Positions 11,289 to 21,030 of a DNA stretch of 64,000 nt are shown in pieces; within the stretch, counting starts at the first letter, position 1, and each line of letters starts with the position of its first letter. A model generated the notes under the pieces. That model was given only the letters and a program-made list of their open reading frames with translations. It made no database searches and had not been told where the DNA came from. This DNA comes from Biomphalaria glabrata (Eukaryota; Mollusca; Gastropoda; Planorbidae): assembly GCF_947242115.1 (NCBI RefSeq), contig NC_074721.1, positions 35,683,754 to 35,747,753 of the forward strand, written 5' to 3'. Position numbers and translations under genes: made by a program.

Positions 11289-14200
11289 ATATATATATAT
11301 ATATGGTTCGATTATGACCACTTTGTCATCCAGGGGGCTGAGGGCTTTGCACTGGGGTTTTATGTCTCCTCGTGTGGCTGGTGAGACCTATGTGAGCCTG
11401 GAATGTTCGGCCGCACACTAGGCAGGTTATTACAGCTGGAGCTAGTGTCATTGGCCTTCTTCTCTGGCGTTTTTCTTCTGCCAGCATTGTTCTCTTTTCC
11501 TCAGCAACCTGTGCGCCGGTTTTCACAGCGCGACGCCATGATGCTCTGTCATGTGCCTGTCTCCCAGGTGGCTGTATCTATGCTGAACGCCTTCAGAGAT
11601 TCTTTGAGGGTGTCCCTGAAGCGCTTTCTTTGCCCACCTTGCGAGCGCTTTCCTTCGCTTAGTTGGCCATACAAGAGTCGTTTAGAGATGCGGTGGTCTT
11701 TCATTCTGCATACGTGTCCTGCCCATCGCAGCTGGAACTGCATCAGGATTGTGTGGATGCTTTGCAGACCCGCTCTTTGAAGTACTTCAGTGTCTGGTAT
11801 TTTGTCTTGCCATTTGACATTCAGTATTTTTCACAGACATGTCATGTGGAAGTGGTTCAGTTTCTTTACATGTTAACTGTACACTATCCATGTTTCTGAG
11901 ACATAGAGCAATGTAGGGAGGATGACGGCTCGTTAGACCCCTAGTTTTGTATTTGTGGTGATAGACTTTAAATGAATGGGTTGCCTGAGTCAGCCAGGAA
12001 AACCAATGATTTAGCATATTTTAAGTCACAGATCAACATGCATGATTAGATTGACACGAGAAATGCGTAGGACCTAATTATTTTATTTTTTTGAAGAAAC
12101 ATCTGTAATCTATAAGTAATACCAAAAAGTTTGAAACTCATTAAGACTGCTATTGTAGTGTTTATAGTTTTCAGACTACATACATGTATAAATAGAATAC
12201 ATTATATAAGCCTACGAAAGCATACATTCAGTTTCCGATGCGTCACAAACTTTATATATTTTGAATAAAATTAGGCTTACAACTATGATTAAACACATGG
12301 GCGTAGACGAGAGGGGAGGAATTCAAACCATCACTGGCCTCAAATCTCATTGTCTGAAAGGGAAACTTTACTAACTTCCTCAGTGCAGTCAACTTAAGCA
12401 AACTAGTCACCAAATTTCATGAGCGTACCCAAAAAGGATTTTGTGGTTTCCCTCCCCCCCTCCAATACAAAACTAAAGCATTTTACCATTTTCTACCAGT
12501 CGCTGGACTCCAGTGAATAGAAGATTAAGTTTTTGATTTTTTAAGCGGAAGAGTAGCAGGCTAATTGCACTGTAAATACCTCGAAATATGCATTTTTTAA
12601 AGCTTAAAATAACGGCTTACAGCGCTCCCCCAGACTCCCTAGCTGTCCCTTGGCGGTGTGTACTGCCTTTCACTAATTATAGGAAGAGAGTATTCTAGGG
12701 TAGAAAAAACGTTTAAAAGAATGAAAGATAAGAATGTAATGAAGATTAATTACATATACACACACTAATACATATGTATATAAAAATTGCGGAAATATAT
12801 GACATGCCATTTGTGGGCCGGTTTATATGGTAATGCCCGGGCCGATTTTGATACCCAGTGCGCCCCTGATCTCTGCAATAAATAAAACACCCTAAACAGA
12901 CAAACTCAGCGCCAGGGTGGGATCTGATTGGAAAACCTGGAGACATGTGCTGGACAGACGTGGCATTGGTCACTGCAACAGCGATGGCGAAATGTTATTA
13001 AAAATGTGCGCGGCCCACAAGCTGACTGTAAAAGATTCACTCTGCCAGTTACCACACAGGGGAAACTAATGTTTCTGTATTCACAGATATTGCAAAATCT
13101 TCAGTTTGTTCTAGGGCAACTTAACACATGCTAGGTTTAGCGTTAGTATCCTAAGAACATTTACATACATACATACATACATGCAAACCAAACTTACATA
13201 CATACATACAAACATGCATCAATATATACATACTTAGGAGCCTTCATAAAAACAAACATACTTACAAACATACATACATACATACCAGGGCCGGACCTAA
13301 CGATTGCGGGGCCCTATGCGAAACGGACTGCGCGGGGCCTAGTCTGTGTAGGGATAAAGACAATAAGTGAAAATTAAGATTTTTGTATTTGAAAATAAAT
13401 TTGTCTTTACATTTCATTCATTTTTTTTTACTAAGTGCCTAATCACGATCAGATTAACTTTACGAGTCTTAAGTGTTGCGAATGTCAGGAGGGGTTTTTC
13501 GGGCTCAGGGTAAGATGTACGGGTCCGGGCTTCCCCTCCTGAACAGTATAACTAAAGTAAAGAGTAGTAATATGTGAAACTAAGGCTGACTAAATGCCGA
13601 CTAAATGTCACTCAACTGAACGACAATTGTTTAACACGAACACTAGTTACAAATAGTTAAGTTAGTTAACAACAAGATCTTACGTTTAACAATTGAATGA
13701 ATGGATGAAAGCAGTGTATCTCTCATTAGTGGACAGATAAGCTAAAAAAAAAATTACCAGTGTTTTGGCGGTATTTAGTAGAATTTGCCTTAATGATTCC
13801 ATTTCATCTGCTCATTTTCACCCACATATATCTGCTGACTGGTCTGTTGATGACCTAAATGCTTGCTTGAGGTTCGCTGTTAACTTTTATATGTCATAAC
13901 GCTGAAGGCTCTTGACAGGAAACTCAAATAGATTGTGGTGTGATTTCAGCTGTTCAAATCTGGATGCAAGGATTGACTTGCAGTGTCCACAATTCTGTTG
14001 AAGCAATGTATCCCTTAGTCATCTCCAGCATTTCCAGGTGTGACATTTTCCACAGATTTATCATCCCGCATTTTCCTTTGACGTTTGGCTGGAAAGATTC
14101 CAACAACTTCCATGTTTTTGCCAATTCCTTTACAGTAACCAGAATCTGAACAAACCCATCAACTCTCAGTTTCCTTAGCCAAGTCATCAAGTTTTTGTAC

Positions 14201-14880
14201 GAATTCATAGCAGTGCTCAAATTTACTGTTTCACCTTGCAGTTCTTTATTCACGAAACTGACTTGGAAGAGCACGTCGTACCATAACACAAGAGACACTA
14301 AGACTTTGTACTGCTTTAATGTTTCATACAGTGTTTCTGATTCACTTTTAATTATCGCATCATTAGTCTCTTTAGTTAATTCATCGAGTGCGTCACAAAG
14401 TTCAGATATTGATAATGAAATGCTTCGACAGACAGATTGGAATTGTTCTCTTCATTTGTGGGTCTACTTTGTAGATGCTGAGAAGATAGTGTACACGCGT
14501 TGTATAGTTCCAAAAAAGGTGAACGCATCAGTGCATGTTTTGATCATGTCTGCTAGCACCAGATTGTAATTAGGACACGCACATGGAGTAAAAAATTGCT
14601 CTGTTGTTAATATTTAAAAGGCGTTTTTGAACTTCAGAATTGACGCCTTTTATGTTCGCACCGTTATCGTTACCTTGTCCACGAATATTGTCAACATTTA
14701 ATTCAAGCTTCTCCAGCTCATTCACTAGTACATCGCTTAAGCCCGGCCCAGAAGACACTTAATAAAGCGTTCACAGCGTCTATGCGGCCGCAGTGGGCCC
14801 GCACTTTCATAGCCCACTGCACTAATTATAGGTGTAAATTATTAAATTGTACAATTATAACTAAATCTCCTGTAATTCTA

Positions 14881-14953
<73 letters not shown>

Positions 14954-16323
14954 AAATCCTGGAAATCTCCTGAAATGATTAAAATCTAAGATCTATGTAT
15001 GAAATGGAATGTTGACTTCGATACATGCAACGCTCGTAAAGTAAAGTTAATTTGATCGTGATTTTGTACTTAGTAAAGAATAAATAAAATACATAGACAA
15101 ATTTATTTTATCTGACAAAACTTTAATTTTCACTTACTATCCTTACCCCTACCCAGACTGCAACCCGCGCTTTCCTTTTCGCATTGGGTCCTACAATTGT
15201 AAGGGCTGGCCATGGGCGTTCATATATAACTATAGGCTCTTTCTCATTAACCCCATCTGATACATACCGGAGTGTTAATGACATCTACTCTTTGTGACTT
15301 ATGTCCTGGAGTACTATCCAATAGCACTTAAAAATACTTTGCATTCTTCATGTCTCTAAGGATAGCATACACAACATCATCAGCAGCTAGAGTAATGAGT
15401 TACTATCACATTTTTATTAAATGAAAGCTGACAATACATGTTTTTTTTAATCGCGCTTAGGATTGGCGTTTTACATATTGAATGACACATCAAAATGACG
15501 ATGTTGTCTAATTTTCAGGAAATTTGAATAATTAAAGGAGATTTCCAGGAGTTCCTGGAAAAACATAAGTTTGCGGAAACCCTGTAATTCTAAGTTATAA
15601 TTTAATTATTTACATCTAGATCTAGAATTAGCGCGGGGCCAATGACAGTGTGGCCGCATAGGTTGCTGTGGCCTAAGACCTGCCCTGCATACGCCTTACT
15701 ATGTGCTTTATATTATACTAGCCGGATATGACCTTCGCCTGCGGGCTATAGTTTGGAGATTATTGATCCAGTAGATTGGATCTATAGATCTATATCAATT
15801 TGGCGAATTTTTTCGTAGATTTTTTTTAAATTTTTGCTACGAAAGTAGAGTAACAGTGTGAAAATGGGTTTACCCGTTCAGCTGAGCATTTTATATCAAA
15901 TAGAAAATACTCTGAGAACGGGTTTATCCGATTTGTTTCAAAGCTTTGTTCTTTAATATAGATCAATGTATGTATCTTTTATTTGTATGTATCTCTTTCT
16001 TACTTCTCTCTATTTTCATTTCGCCCTCTATCAGTCCCTCTCTTCTCATTGTCACTTTACTCTTTTCTCTCTGTGTCACTTTTCTCTCTTTTACGTATCT
16101 CTCTTTTTTTTTTTTGTCGTTTCTTTCTTAGTCTCCACTCTCACTCTCACTTCTCTGTTTTTTCTGTCTGTCTCTCTCTCTCTCGTCTCTTTCTCTTCGC
16201 TCTCTTTTTCTATACTATAGCTCATCTCTCTCACTTTTTTTTTCATCTCTTTTTTTCTTTGTTACCTCTTTTTCTTCTCTCACACACATGCTTCTCTATC
16301 CCTCTCTTTTATCTCTCTGTTTC

Positions 16324-16363
<40 letters not shown>

Positions 16364-16783
16364 TTCATCCCTCTTCCTCTCTCTTTCTTTTCTCTTTCCT
16401 CCCGTTCTCTCTCTCTTTTTCTCTTTCTTTTACCCTCTTTCTCGCTCTCTTCCTACTCTTCTCTCTCTCTCTCATTTTCTTCCCCCCCTTTTTTTTCTCT
16501 CTCTCTTTCTTCTCTTTTTCTTCTCTCTCTCTCTCTCTCTCTCTTTATTACTCTCTCACTCTATCATGTTTAACATTGTAAATCCATTTACAAATATTTG
16601 TGTATGATCTCCCTAGGCGTCAGATGCAATGACAGCATTGAGTGTAGAGACAAGTGCTGCCGTGAAGAGAAAGCCGTTCGTCAAATGTCGCGCACCTGTG
16701 GCGTTCCAGAAGATTATAGAACTCCACCTGTAATATATTACAACTGTATAACTTCCAGACCTAAATCCTTTTTTGTGGGTTAA
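6871..16783 (+). CDS. Gene 1: secreted 12-cysteine protein, two C-C-CC-C-C modules
   Basis: The spliced coding sequence is 6871-6951, 9830-9983 and 16617-16783, encoding 133 residues. Residues 1 to about 24 (MALLNVEIILTIVCLVAV...) form a signal peptide. The mature part has 12 cysteines in two modules: C28-x6-C35-x5-C41-C42-x5-C48-x14-C63 and C82-x5-C88-x3-C92-C93-x12-C106-x15-C122. Each module has the C-C-CC-C-C order of inhibitor-cystine-knot and colipase/Dickkopf-type folds, and each lies in its own exon, suggesting exon duplication. The chain ends ...SFFVG-stop; the last Gly could donate a C-terminal amide. The start ATG has A at -3 and G at +4. Phases are 0 and 1, and the split codon gives Gly79. 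Likely an extracellular signalling, defence or inhibitor peptide; I do not recognise a named family, and the function is unknown. The introns (2.9 and 6.6 kb) hold mobile elements. Confidence 0.75.
7027..7442. repeat. Purine-rich (GA)n/(GACAGA)n tract in intron 1
   Basis: About 415 bp of AGAGAGACAGAG-type units include a near-exact internal duplication of a block of about 150 bp (7135-7250 compared with 7270-7400). Reading frames of 190-212 codons on the minus strand here encode only Leu/Ser runs and are not genes. The tract is roughly complementary to the CT tract at 15986-16565 on the other side of exon 2. Confidence 0.9.
8034..8110 (-). repeat. Dispersed repeat family D, partial copy
   Basis: Read on the minus strand it has CTTCGCACAATTATTTCTTG and a following A-rich stretch, matching 50405-50640, 53795-54030 and 63630-63815. 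Confidence 0.55.
8645..8712 (+). mobile_element. LINE 3' tail fragment (same family as 36735-37400)
   Basis: GCATGACGCGTANGACGTAAT followed by TTTTTTGAAGTAACGTCTG and a TATATAAG end match the complement of 36720-36790, the 3' end of a LINE. It is a severely 5'-truncated copy, and no coding part remains. Confidence 0.65.
9345..9440 (-). repeat. Dispersed repeat family D, partial copy
   Basis: On the minus strand, TTCTCCGATCAAGTTTATACTT corresponds to the TCTCGGATCAAGTTGATACTTT block at 50690-50730. The copy is diverged. Confidence 0.45.
9535..9710 (-). repeat. Dispersed repeat family D, copy
   Basis: On the minus strand it has CTGTCTGGTAAAAAGT, then TCGAATCAAGCT, then TTCGCACAATTATTCATT, then AATCAATAAAAAAAA, in the same order as in the copies at 50405, 53795 and 63630. 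Confidence 0.65.
9830..9983 (+). CDS. Gene 1 coding exon 2 (first six-cysteine module)
   Basis: The acceptor is TATTTCACCAG ending at 9829 and the donor is GTAAGATTG at 9984. The exon has 51 codons plus one base, with spacing C-x6-C-x5-CC-x5-C-x14-C. An internal GTAAAT near 9957 is a weaker alternative donor that would break the phase with exon 3. Confidence 0.75.
10078..10215 (+). mobile_element. LINE endonuclease fragment
   Basis: Translation gives SVGFAVKSKLANNLAGLPEG followed by INDRVMTLRLP, an apurinic-type endonuclease segment of I/Nimbus-like non-LTR retrotransposons. Stops follow LRLP and precede YAPT, so it is dead. A related piece lies on the minus strand at 48980-49220. Confidence 0.65.
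11253..11305. repeat. (TATC)n(TA)n microsatellite
   Basis: About nine ATCT units followed by about ten TA units lie at the 3' side of the minus-strand LINE fragment, consistent with the simple-repeat tail of a LINE. Confidence 0.9.
11306..11960 (-). pseudogene. LINE ORF2 C-terminus with zinc knuckle, broken
   Basis: The minus-strand translation gives, in order: HFHMTCL-KILNVKWQDKIP near 11850, then FQLRWAGHVCRM, then GKRSQGGQRKRFRDTLKESL, then, in another frame, CLVCGRTF with a HIGLTSHTRRH end. This is the post-RT region and terminal CCHH finger of I/Nimbus-like LINEs. Stops occur, and a frame change lies between about 11549 and 11526. It is nested in the M1 MITE, and transcripts would be antisense to gene 1. 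Confidence 0.75.
12030..12120 (+). mobile_element. Degenerate LINE 3' tail
   Basis: GCATGATTAGATTGAC, AATGCGTAGGACCTAAT and TTTTTTTGAAGAAACATCTG parallel the tails at 8645 and 36735, but with more changes. Confidence 0.45.
13160..13285. repeat. (TACA)n-rich simple repeat
   Basis: Broken runs of ACATACATACAT extend up to the edge of the hAT element at 13286. Confidence 0.85.
13950..14760 (-). pseudogene. hAT transposase (ZMYM1/DUF4371-like), broken
   Basis: On the minus strand, the segment 14758-14570 gives LNVDNIRGQGNDNGANIKG, the conserved hAT catalytic-core motif (RGQGYDNGANM in relatives), followed by QKRLLNINNRAIF. About 200 bases with several stops follow. The 14298-13954 segment then contains SYKNLMTWLRKLRVDGFVQI and LVTVKELAKTWKL. 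The N-terminal BED/TTF finger region and the C-terminal dimerisation part were not found. This is a dead copy. Confidence 0.7.
14774..15214 (-). mobile_element. Nested hAT-B MITE in inverted orientation
   Basis: Bases 14780-14960 are the complement of the family's right end (TATGCGGCCGCAGTGGGCCC), and 15030-15214 are the complement of its left end. The 441-bp element is flanked by AGCGTTCA (14766-14773) and GGCGTTCA (15215-15222), a 7/8 target duplication. It sits inside the larger hAT-B element and carries a (TA)n expansion. Confidence 0.75.
14884..14951. repeat. (TA)n microsatellite
   Basis: About 34 TA units lie in the nested MITE. Confidence 0.95.
15986..16565. repeat. Pyrimidine tract (CT-rich) before gene 1 exon 3
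   Basis: About 580 bp of TCTCTCTTT-type sequence are almost purine-free on the + strand. It ends about 50 bp before the acceptor of exon 3. Long reading frames here encode only Ser/Leu/Phe and are not genes. The complementary GA tract lies at 7027-7442. Confidence 0.9.
16617..16783 (+). CDS. Gene 1 coding exon 3 (second six-cysteine module)
   Basis: The acceptor is GATCTCCCTAG ending at 16616. Two bases complete the Gly79 codon, then VRCNDSIECRDKCCREEK and a tail ending SRPKSFFVG, then TAA at 16781. Cysteine spacing is C-x5-C-x3-CC-x12-C-x15-C. Confidence 0.75.
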
Positions 16784-17094
16784 TATTAACTTTGATGTAC
16801 GAACAACATTGTTTACTTTTACCGTGAACATTTTACAATGCAATCAGAACATAACGTAGGAGATAACAAACACAAATGTAAATTGCTTGTCAACAATTAC
16901 ACTGCCAATCTCGCTCATGTATGCTGCAATATTAGTATTAGTTTACACAAACAAATATATATAAATGTTAGTGATTCATTTAAATTAAATATATTTTATG
17001 CAACACTAAATTATTAAATATCGATATGTTACCAATTTTTCTTTACTGCAAATGAAAATAGAATTTAAAACAAGTATTTAAAAAATTACGTAAT

Positions 17095-17110
17095 TTTAAA
17101 AATAAAAACA
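17095..17110 (+). terminator. Possible polyadenylation signal of gene 1
   Basis: AATAAA at 17101-17106 lies about 320 bases after the stop codon. Other AT-rich hexamers occur, so the choice is tentative. Confidence 0.3.
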
Positions 17111-17439
17111 TTAAACTAAATTTCTATGAGAGTTTGTGCTTTCTCATAATTCAAAGCCGGCCCTTGATGTGTCTACTTACAATATTTGTTTTAAAAAAAA
17201 AATAGTTAGGTATTATTTTGCTAATCGCGTACTGCCGTTCACGCGGTAATATTAAATAGATTTTTTCTCTTTAAAAAAAAGAAAACTTTTTTGTGTGTAA
17301 AATAAAAATGTAATTTTAAAAAATTTGACAAAAAATCTAAAACCATTTGCATAAATATGTTAAAAATATGGTACGGTACATTGCTGTGAGCCCTTCTAAA
17401 GAGCTTCCCGTGTTTGTTACTATTAATAGTGAATAGTTC

Positions 17440-17675
17440 TAAAAGTGGTGTTTTTTCATGAAGAAACTACTTGCATAATGATTTTAAAATTAGATTTTTC
17501 GTTTTCAGAAAAGAAAAAAGTAGCAGTAGCATCAAAACTTAAATACTATTATGTCGGATTTTCACTATCTTTGCTAGTTTATGAGATCTACACGGGACGG
17601 ACAGACGCTCAGACATTTCACACAAAACTAATAGCGTCTTTTCCCCTTTCGGGGACCGCTAAAAATATGTTTTGT
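17440..17675. repeat. Dispersed repeat family A, copy 2
   Basis: It matches 470-590: GAAAAGAAAAAAGTAG, TAGTTTATGAGATCTACACG, ACTAATAGCGTCTTTTC and GGGGACCGCTAAAAAT. Confidence 0.6.
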
Positions 17676-18004
17676 ATAATCAATTTTAAAAACAAAATGG
17701 TTGGCTTTCATGGTATATGTAGCGGTCGTTTCACCTGAGCTTATCAAACTAGGAAATAGTGAAATCGATTAATTAAAGAAAAAAAAACTTTCTAGATTTT
17801 GCAAGTAAACGAGACTCATCCCACGAAATTAATAGCCGCTTACTATCGATATCCACTATAGGAAGATTAAGAGTGATGTTACATGCTCGGGGCTTGACTA
17901 TGCTGAACACAATACAAGCTACCTCGGTATTCTTTGCTAACCAAAATAAAACTTGGTCTCCCACTATTTTAGCAACACATAAATCCCGAGCCCAGCGTCT
18001 AGGT

Positions 18005-18190
18005 TAGTGTTTCCCGGATTGTTTTTTGCGAAACCCTCGTGTTCCGTGAGGCCTGAATAGGTGTTCCGCGAAAAACTGGAATTCATAACTAGTAGGCCAT
18101 CAAGTGAATTAACCTCTCAAAAAAAATTGTTCCGCTAAATACTCGGAATGTGCGGAGAGTTCCGTTAAGGAAAAAGTTTGAGAAACACTG
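18005..18190. mobile_element. hAT-type MITE family M3, copy 1
   Basis: The 186-bp element starts TAGTGTTTCCCGGATTGTTT and ends AAAAAGTTTGAGAAACACTG. It is flanked by GTCTAGGT (17997-18004) and GTATAGGT (18191-18198), a 7/8 duplication. A second copy lies at 40826-41009; both share GTTCCGNGNGG and TGTTCCGCTAAATACT. Confidence 0.8.
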
Positions 18191-18522
18191 GTATAGGTGA
18201 TTATTAGACTAGTAGAAAATGTTAATGCAGACAGTGTGGGCGTAGCCGATTGAAAGAACCATAACTGCATAAAAATTTTGAGGTGAAAAAATATGTGGTT
18301 GTCTCTCTTTGCCTAAATCTAGGTCATATACAATCACTATTGATTTGTACAATGCCTACTCTTGGCGTGCAGTCTCATGGGTCAAAGGTTAAAACTAGGT
18401 GGGCGGGTAGCTCAAAAACGACTTGAACGATGTCCCACAAGAGATTTGACAGTTCAAGTGTCTCTTGGGAAATACTAGCTACTTACTTATCTACACAGTG
18501 ACCAGTGGAATTAAACATCATT

Positions 18523-18537
18523 GGGGGGGGGGGGGGG
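18523..18537. repeat. Poly-G run followed by GGCGGGAGG
   Basis: A run of 15 G with CGGCGGGAGG after it is a possible G-quadruplex site and a likely length polymorphism. Confidence 0.85.
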
Positions 18538-18713
18538 CGGCGGGAGGCTGCATTTTGCGTAATCTTAGTTACGCCTCTAACAGTAGCAACTCATGTCTGT
18601 GTTCGAAGTAGAATCATCTTGAAAATGAAATTACACTCTGGTCTTATAATACGGCATCGAAGGGAACGCGACTTAAATGTCTCTCTGTGTATTCAGAAAG
18701 ACTTGTATAAATA

Positions 18714-19614
18714 AATAGACTACAATAAATTATTAAATAGACTACAATTTGTGAATAAATAATGTATAAATACATAGACTGCAATGTATAAATAAATAGA
18801 CTACAATGTATAAATAAATAGACTACAATGTATAAATAAATAGACTACAATGTATAAATAAATAGACTACAATTTATAAATAAATAGACTACAATGTATA
18901 AATAAATAGACTACAATGTATAAATAAATAGACTACAATGTATAAATAAATAGACTACAATTTATAAATAAATAGACTGCAATGTATAAATAAATAGACT
19001 ACAATAAATTATTAAATAGACTACAATTTGTGAATAAATAATGTATAAATACATAGACTGCAATGTATAAATAAATAGACTACAATGTATAAATAAATAG
19101 ACTACAATGTATAAATAAATAGACTACAATTTATAAATAAATAGACTACAATTTATAAATAAATAGACTGCAATGTATAAATAAATAGACTACAATGTAT
19201 AAATAAATAGACTACAATTTATAAATAAATAGACTGCAATGTATAAATAAATAGACTACAATGTATAAATAAATAGACTACAATTTATAAATAAATAGAC
19301 TGCAATGTATAAATAAATAGACTACAATTTATAAATAAATAGACTACAATTTATAAATAAATAGACTGCAATGTATAAATAAATAGACTACAATGTATAA
19401 ATAAATAGACTACAATTTATAAATAAATAGACTGCAATGTATAAATAAATAGACTACAATTTATAAATAAATAGACTGCAATGTATAAATAAATAGACTG
19501 CAATGTATAAATAAATAGACTACAATGTATAAATAAATAGACTACAATTTATAAATAAATAGACTGCAATGTATAAATAAATAGACTACAATTTATAAAT
19601 AAATAGACTACAAT
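18714..19614. repeat. 22-bp minisatellite, left part
   Basis: About 40 units contain ATAAATAAATAGACTACAAT, with T/G and A/G variants. An irregular block with AATTATTAAATAG occurs at about 18721 and again at about 19000, showing a larger internal duplication. The array resumes after the LTR element at 27834. Confidence 0.95.
19611..19614. repeat. Target duplication of the LTR element (left; right at 27834-27837)
   Basis: CAAT on both sides comes from the minisatellite unit (ACTACAATG). A fifth shared base (A) is possible, because the LTR also ends in A. Confidence 0.7.
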
Positions 19615-19978
19615 TGTTAGACACCTTATTTATATAGGTTAGTTATTTAGCGACGCACCATAGAAGACGCATATTGAACGGGACTAGTGACGTTTGGGAT
19701 ATGTTGGGTTAGAGACCGGAAAATCAGTTAGCGATAGAATACTCCAGGGTAACGACGTGTTTAGTGACAGAGACTTCTACTGTGGCCTTTTATCAGAATA
19801 AATCTATGTGAAATTGTTCATCAGTGTTGACTACATCTCTTCACTAGTTAAAAACCGATGTGCCTGTTCTTGTCTGTATTGTTGTTCAACTACACGGAAT
19901 ACACCCGAAGAGTAATTGGTTGAAATCCAACAGTCATCCATAGTTGACTTCAGGACAGCCTGAATAGGCAACATCACA
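19615..19978 (+). repeat. 5' LTR
   Basis: It begins TGTTAGACACC and ends CATCACA. It matches 27448-27833 almost exactly. It contains the AATAAATC-type polyadenylation region near 19797. Confidence 0.9.
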
Positions 19979-19979
19979 G

Positions 19980-19997
19980 TGGCGACCCCCGACGCCC
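19980..19997 (+). other. Primer-binding site
   Basis: TGGCGACCCCCGACGCC starts two bases after the 5' LTR, the usual place for tRNA priming. The priming tRNA was not identified. Confidence 0.6.
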
Positions 19998-20827
19998 GAA
20001 GCCCGAACATCGAACCGGACCTCGAAGCAGAACGTTTACTCAGGTGAGGGTCGTGCACTCGAAGTTATAAAGTTTCATCGGAGTACGGCTGAACACAGCA
20101 TCATCGCAGAGTGACTTTGTTCTAGATCTACATGTTCTTGATCGTACGTTCAACGAGCCGTTAACTCAGGGTGACCTTCGTCAGGACAGTAATCATCGCA
20201 ACGTCTGGTCTACTTAACCAGTATAGTATCAAAGCCTGATCTTCATATGCTGAATCGACCTACAACCAAAGAAACCGTTCATTCATAACGGGTGAGAGAT
20301 CGTTAGTGAACCTGTTGGACATATTTTTTCTTCGTCGTAGGAGCCACATCGAGTATCAAGTTTTACCTCGTCAGTTTCGAGAAGGACAGTTTACCCGCTG
20401 TCAGAAGTATTGTGAGTACTACAAGTTTGGTAGCTAACTAAATCGAAATCGCTCTGTCGTCTTACCCTTTGAGAGATTCTTGTGGAGCAGTTTGCTCATT
20501 GAACCGGTTGCTTGCCACTTTTATAACGGTCACTGTGTTTAACCCTTGGAAGGTTAGTAAAATCGTATTTTTCGCTGCTGGACACTGATATATTTAGTAT
20601 TCGTTGGTCTAGACGATATCTAGACTTGTTGATATTGAAGTTGTGGAAACAGCTACATCCACTTAATTTCGTTGAAAACCGTTAATCGTATAACGGAACG
20701 TCGTCGGAGGTGACCTTGGTTTCACCTAGTCTACATTGGACAGTTTGGTCTAGTGAAGCAGCATACAACAGCAAACTTCGTCGTACTACCAGAGTAGCAG
20801 CAGAAGCAGTGAACTATTTTAGAGAAC

Positions 20828-21030
20828 CGTTATTCGTCAGCCCAGATCAAGTCATCGTCAAGAAAGTCGTTATTCGTCAGCCCAGATCAAGTCATCGTCA
20901 AGAAATTCGTTATTCGTCAGTCGTCCAGATCAAGTTGCCGTCAAGAGACTGTTATTTGTCAGTAGTCGTCTACACAAATCAAGTCATCGCCAGAGGAACC
21001 GTTAACCTATTCGTCAGTAACTGTGTACAC
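20828..21030 (+). repeat. 40-bp tandem repeats in the leader of the LTR element
   Basis: Units starting CGTTATTCGTCAG occur at 20828, 20868 and 20908, with weaker ones near 20949 and 20999. Each carries CAGATCAAGTCATCGTCAAG. They sit in the long untranslated leader, perhaps a packaging or regulatory region. Confidence 0.75.

Larger units (their letters stand above)
10260..12868. mobile_element. hAT-type MITE family M1, copy 2 with nested LINE
   Basis: It starts CAGGGGCGGACTGGCTATAT and ends GCCCGGGCCGATTTTGATAC...GCGCCCCTG. An exact 8-bp duplication ATCTCTGC flanks it (10252-10259 and 12869-12876). It shares the ends and the interior text around 3430-4190 with copy 1. At 2609 bp it is far longer than copy 1 (961 bp) because of inserted sequence at about 10600-12170, including a LINE 3' end and a simple repeat. 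Confidence 0.85.
13286..15687 (-). mobile_element. hAT transposon B (autonomous relic)
   Basis: The left end CAGGGCCGGACCTAACGATT and the right end GGCCTAAGACCTGCCCTG match the ends of the 590-bp element at 45827-46416. Subterminal text such as CTATGCGAAACGGA on the left and GGCCGCATAGGTTGC on the right is also shared. Inside is a decayed minus-strand hAT transposase. A smaller member of the same family is nested at 14774-15214. The outer target duplication is not clear: only CATAC is shared, in a TACA repeat. Confidence 0.75.

Noticed and set aside
13278-15695. Exact 8-bp target duplication of the outer hAT-B element
   Set aside because: Only CATAC is shared, inside a TACA repeat, so it cannot be told from chance.
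15946-16581. Ser/Leu/Phe-rich plus-strand frames resembling membrane proteins
   Set aside because: They are translations of a CT tract; composition explains the hydrophobicity.
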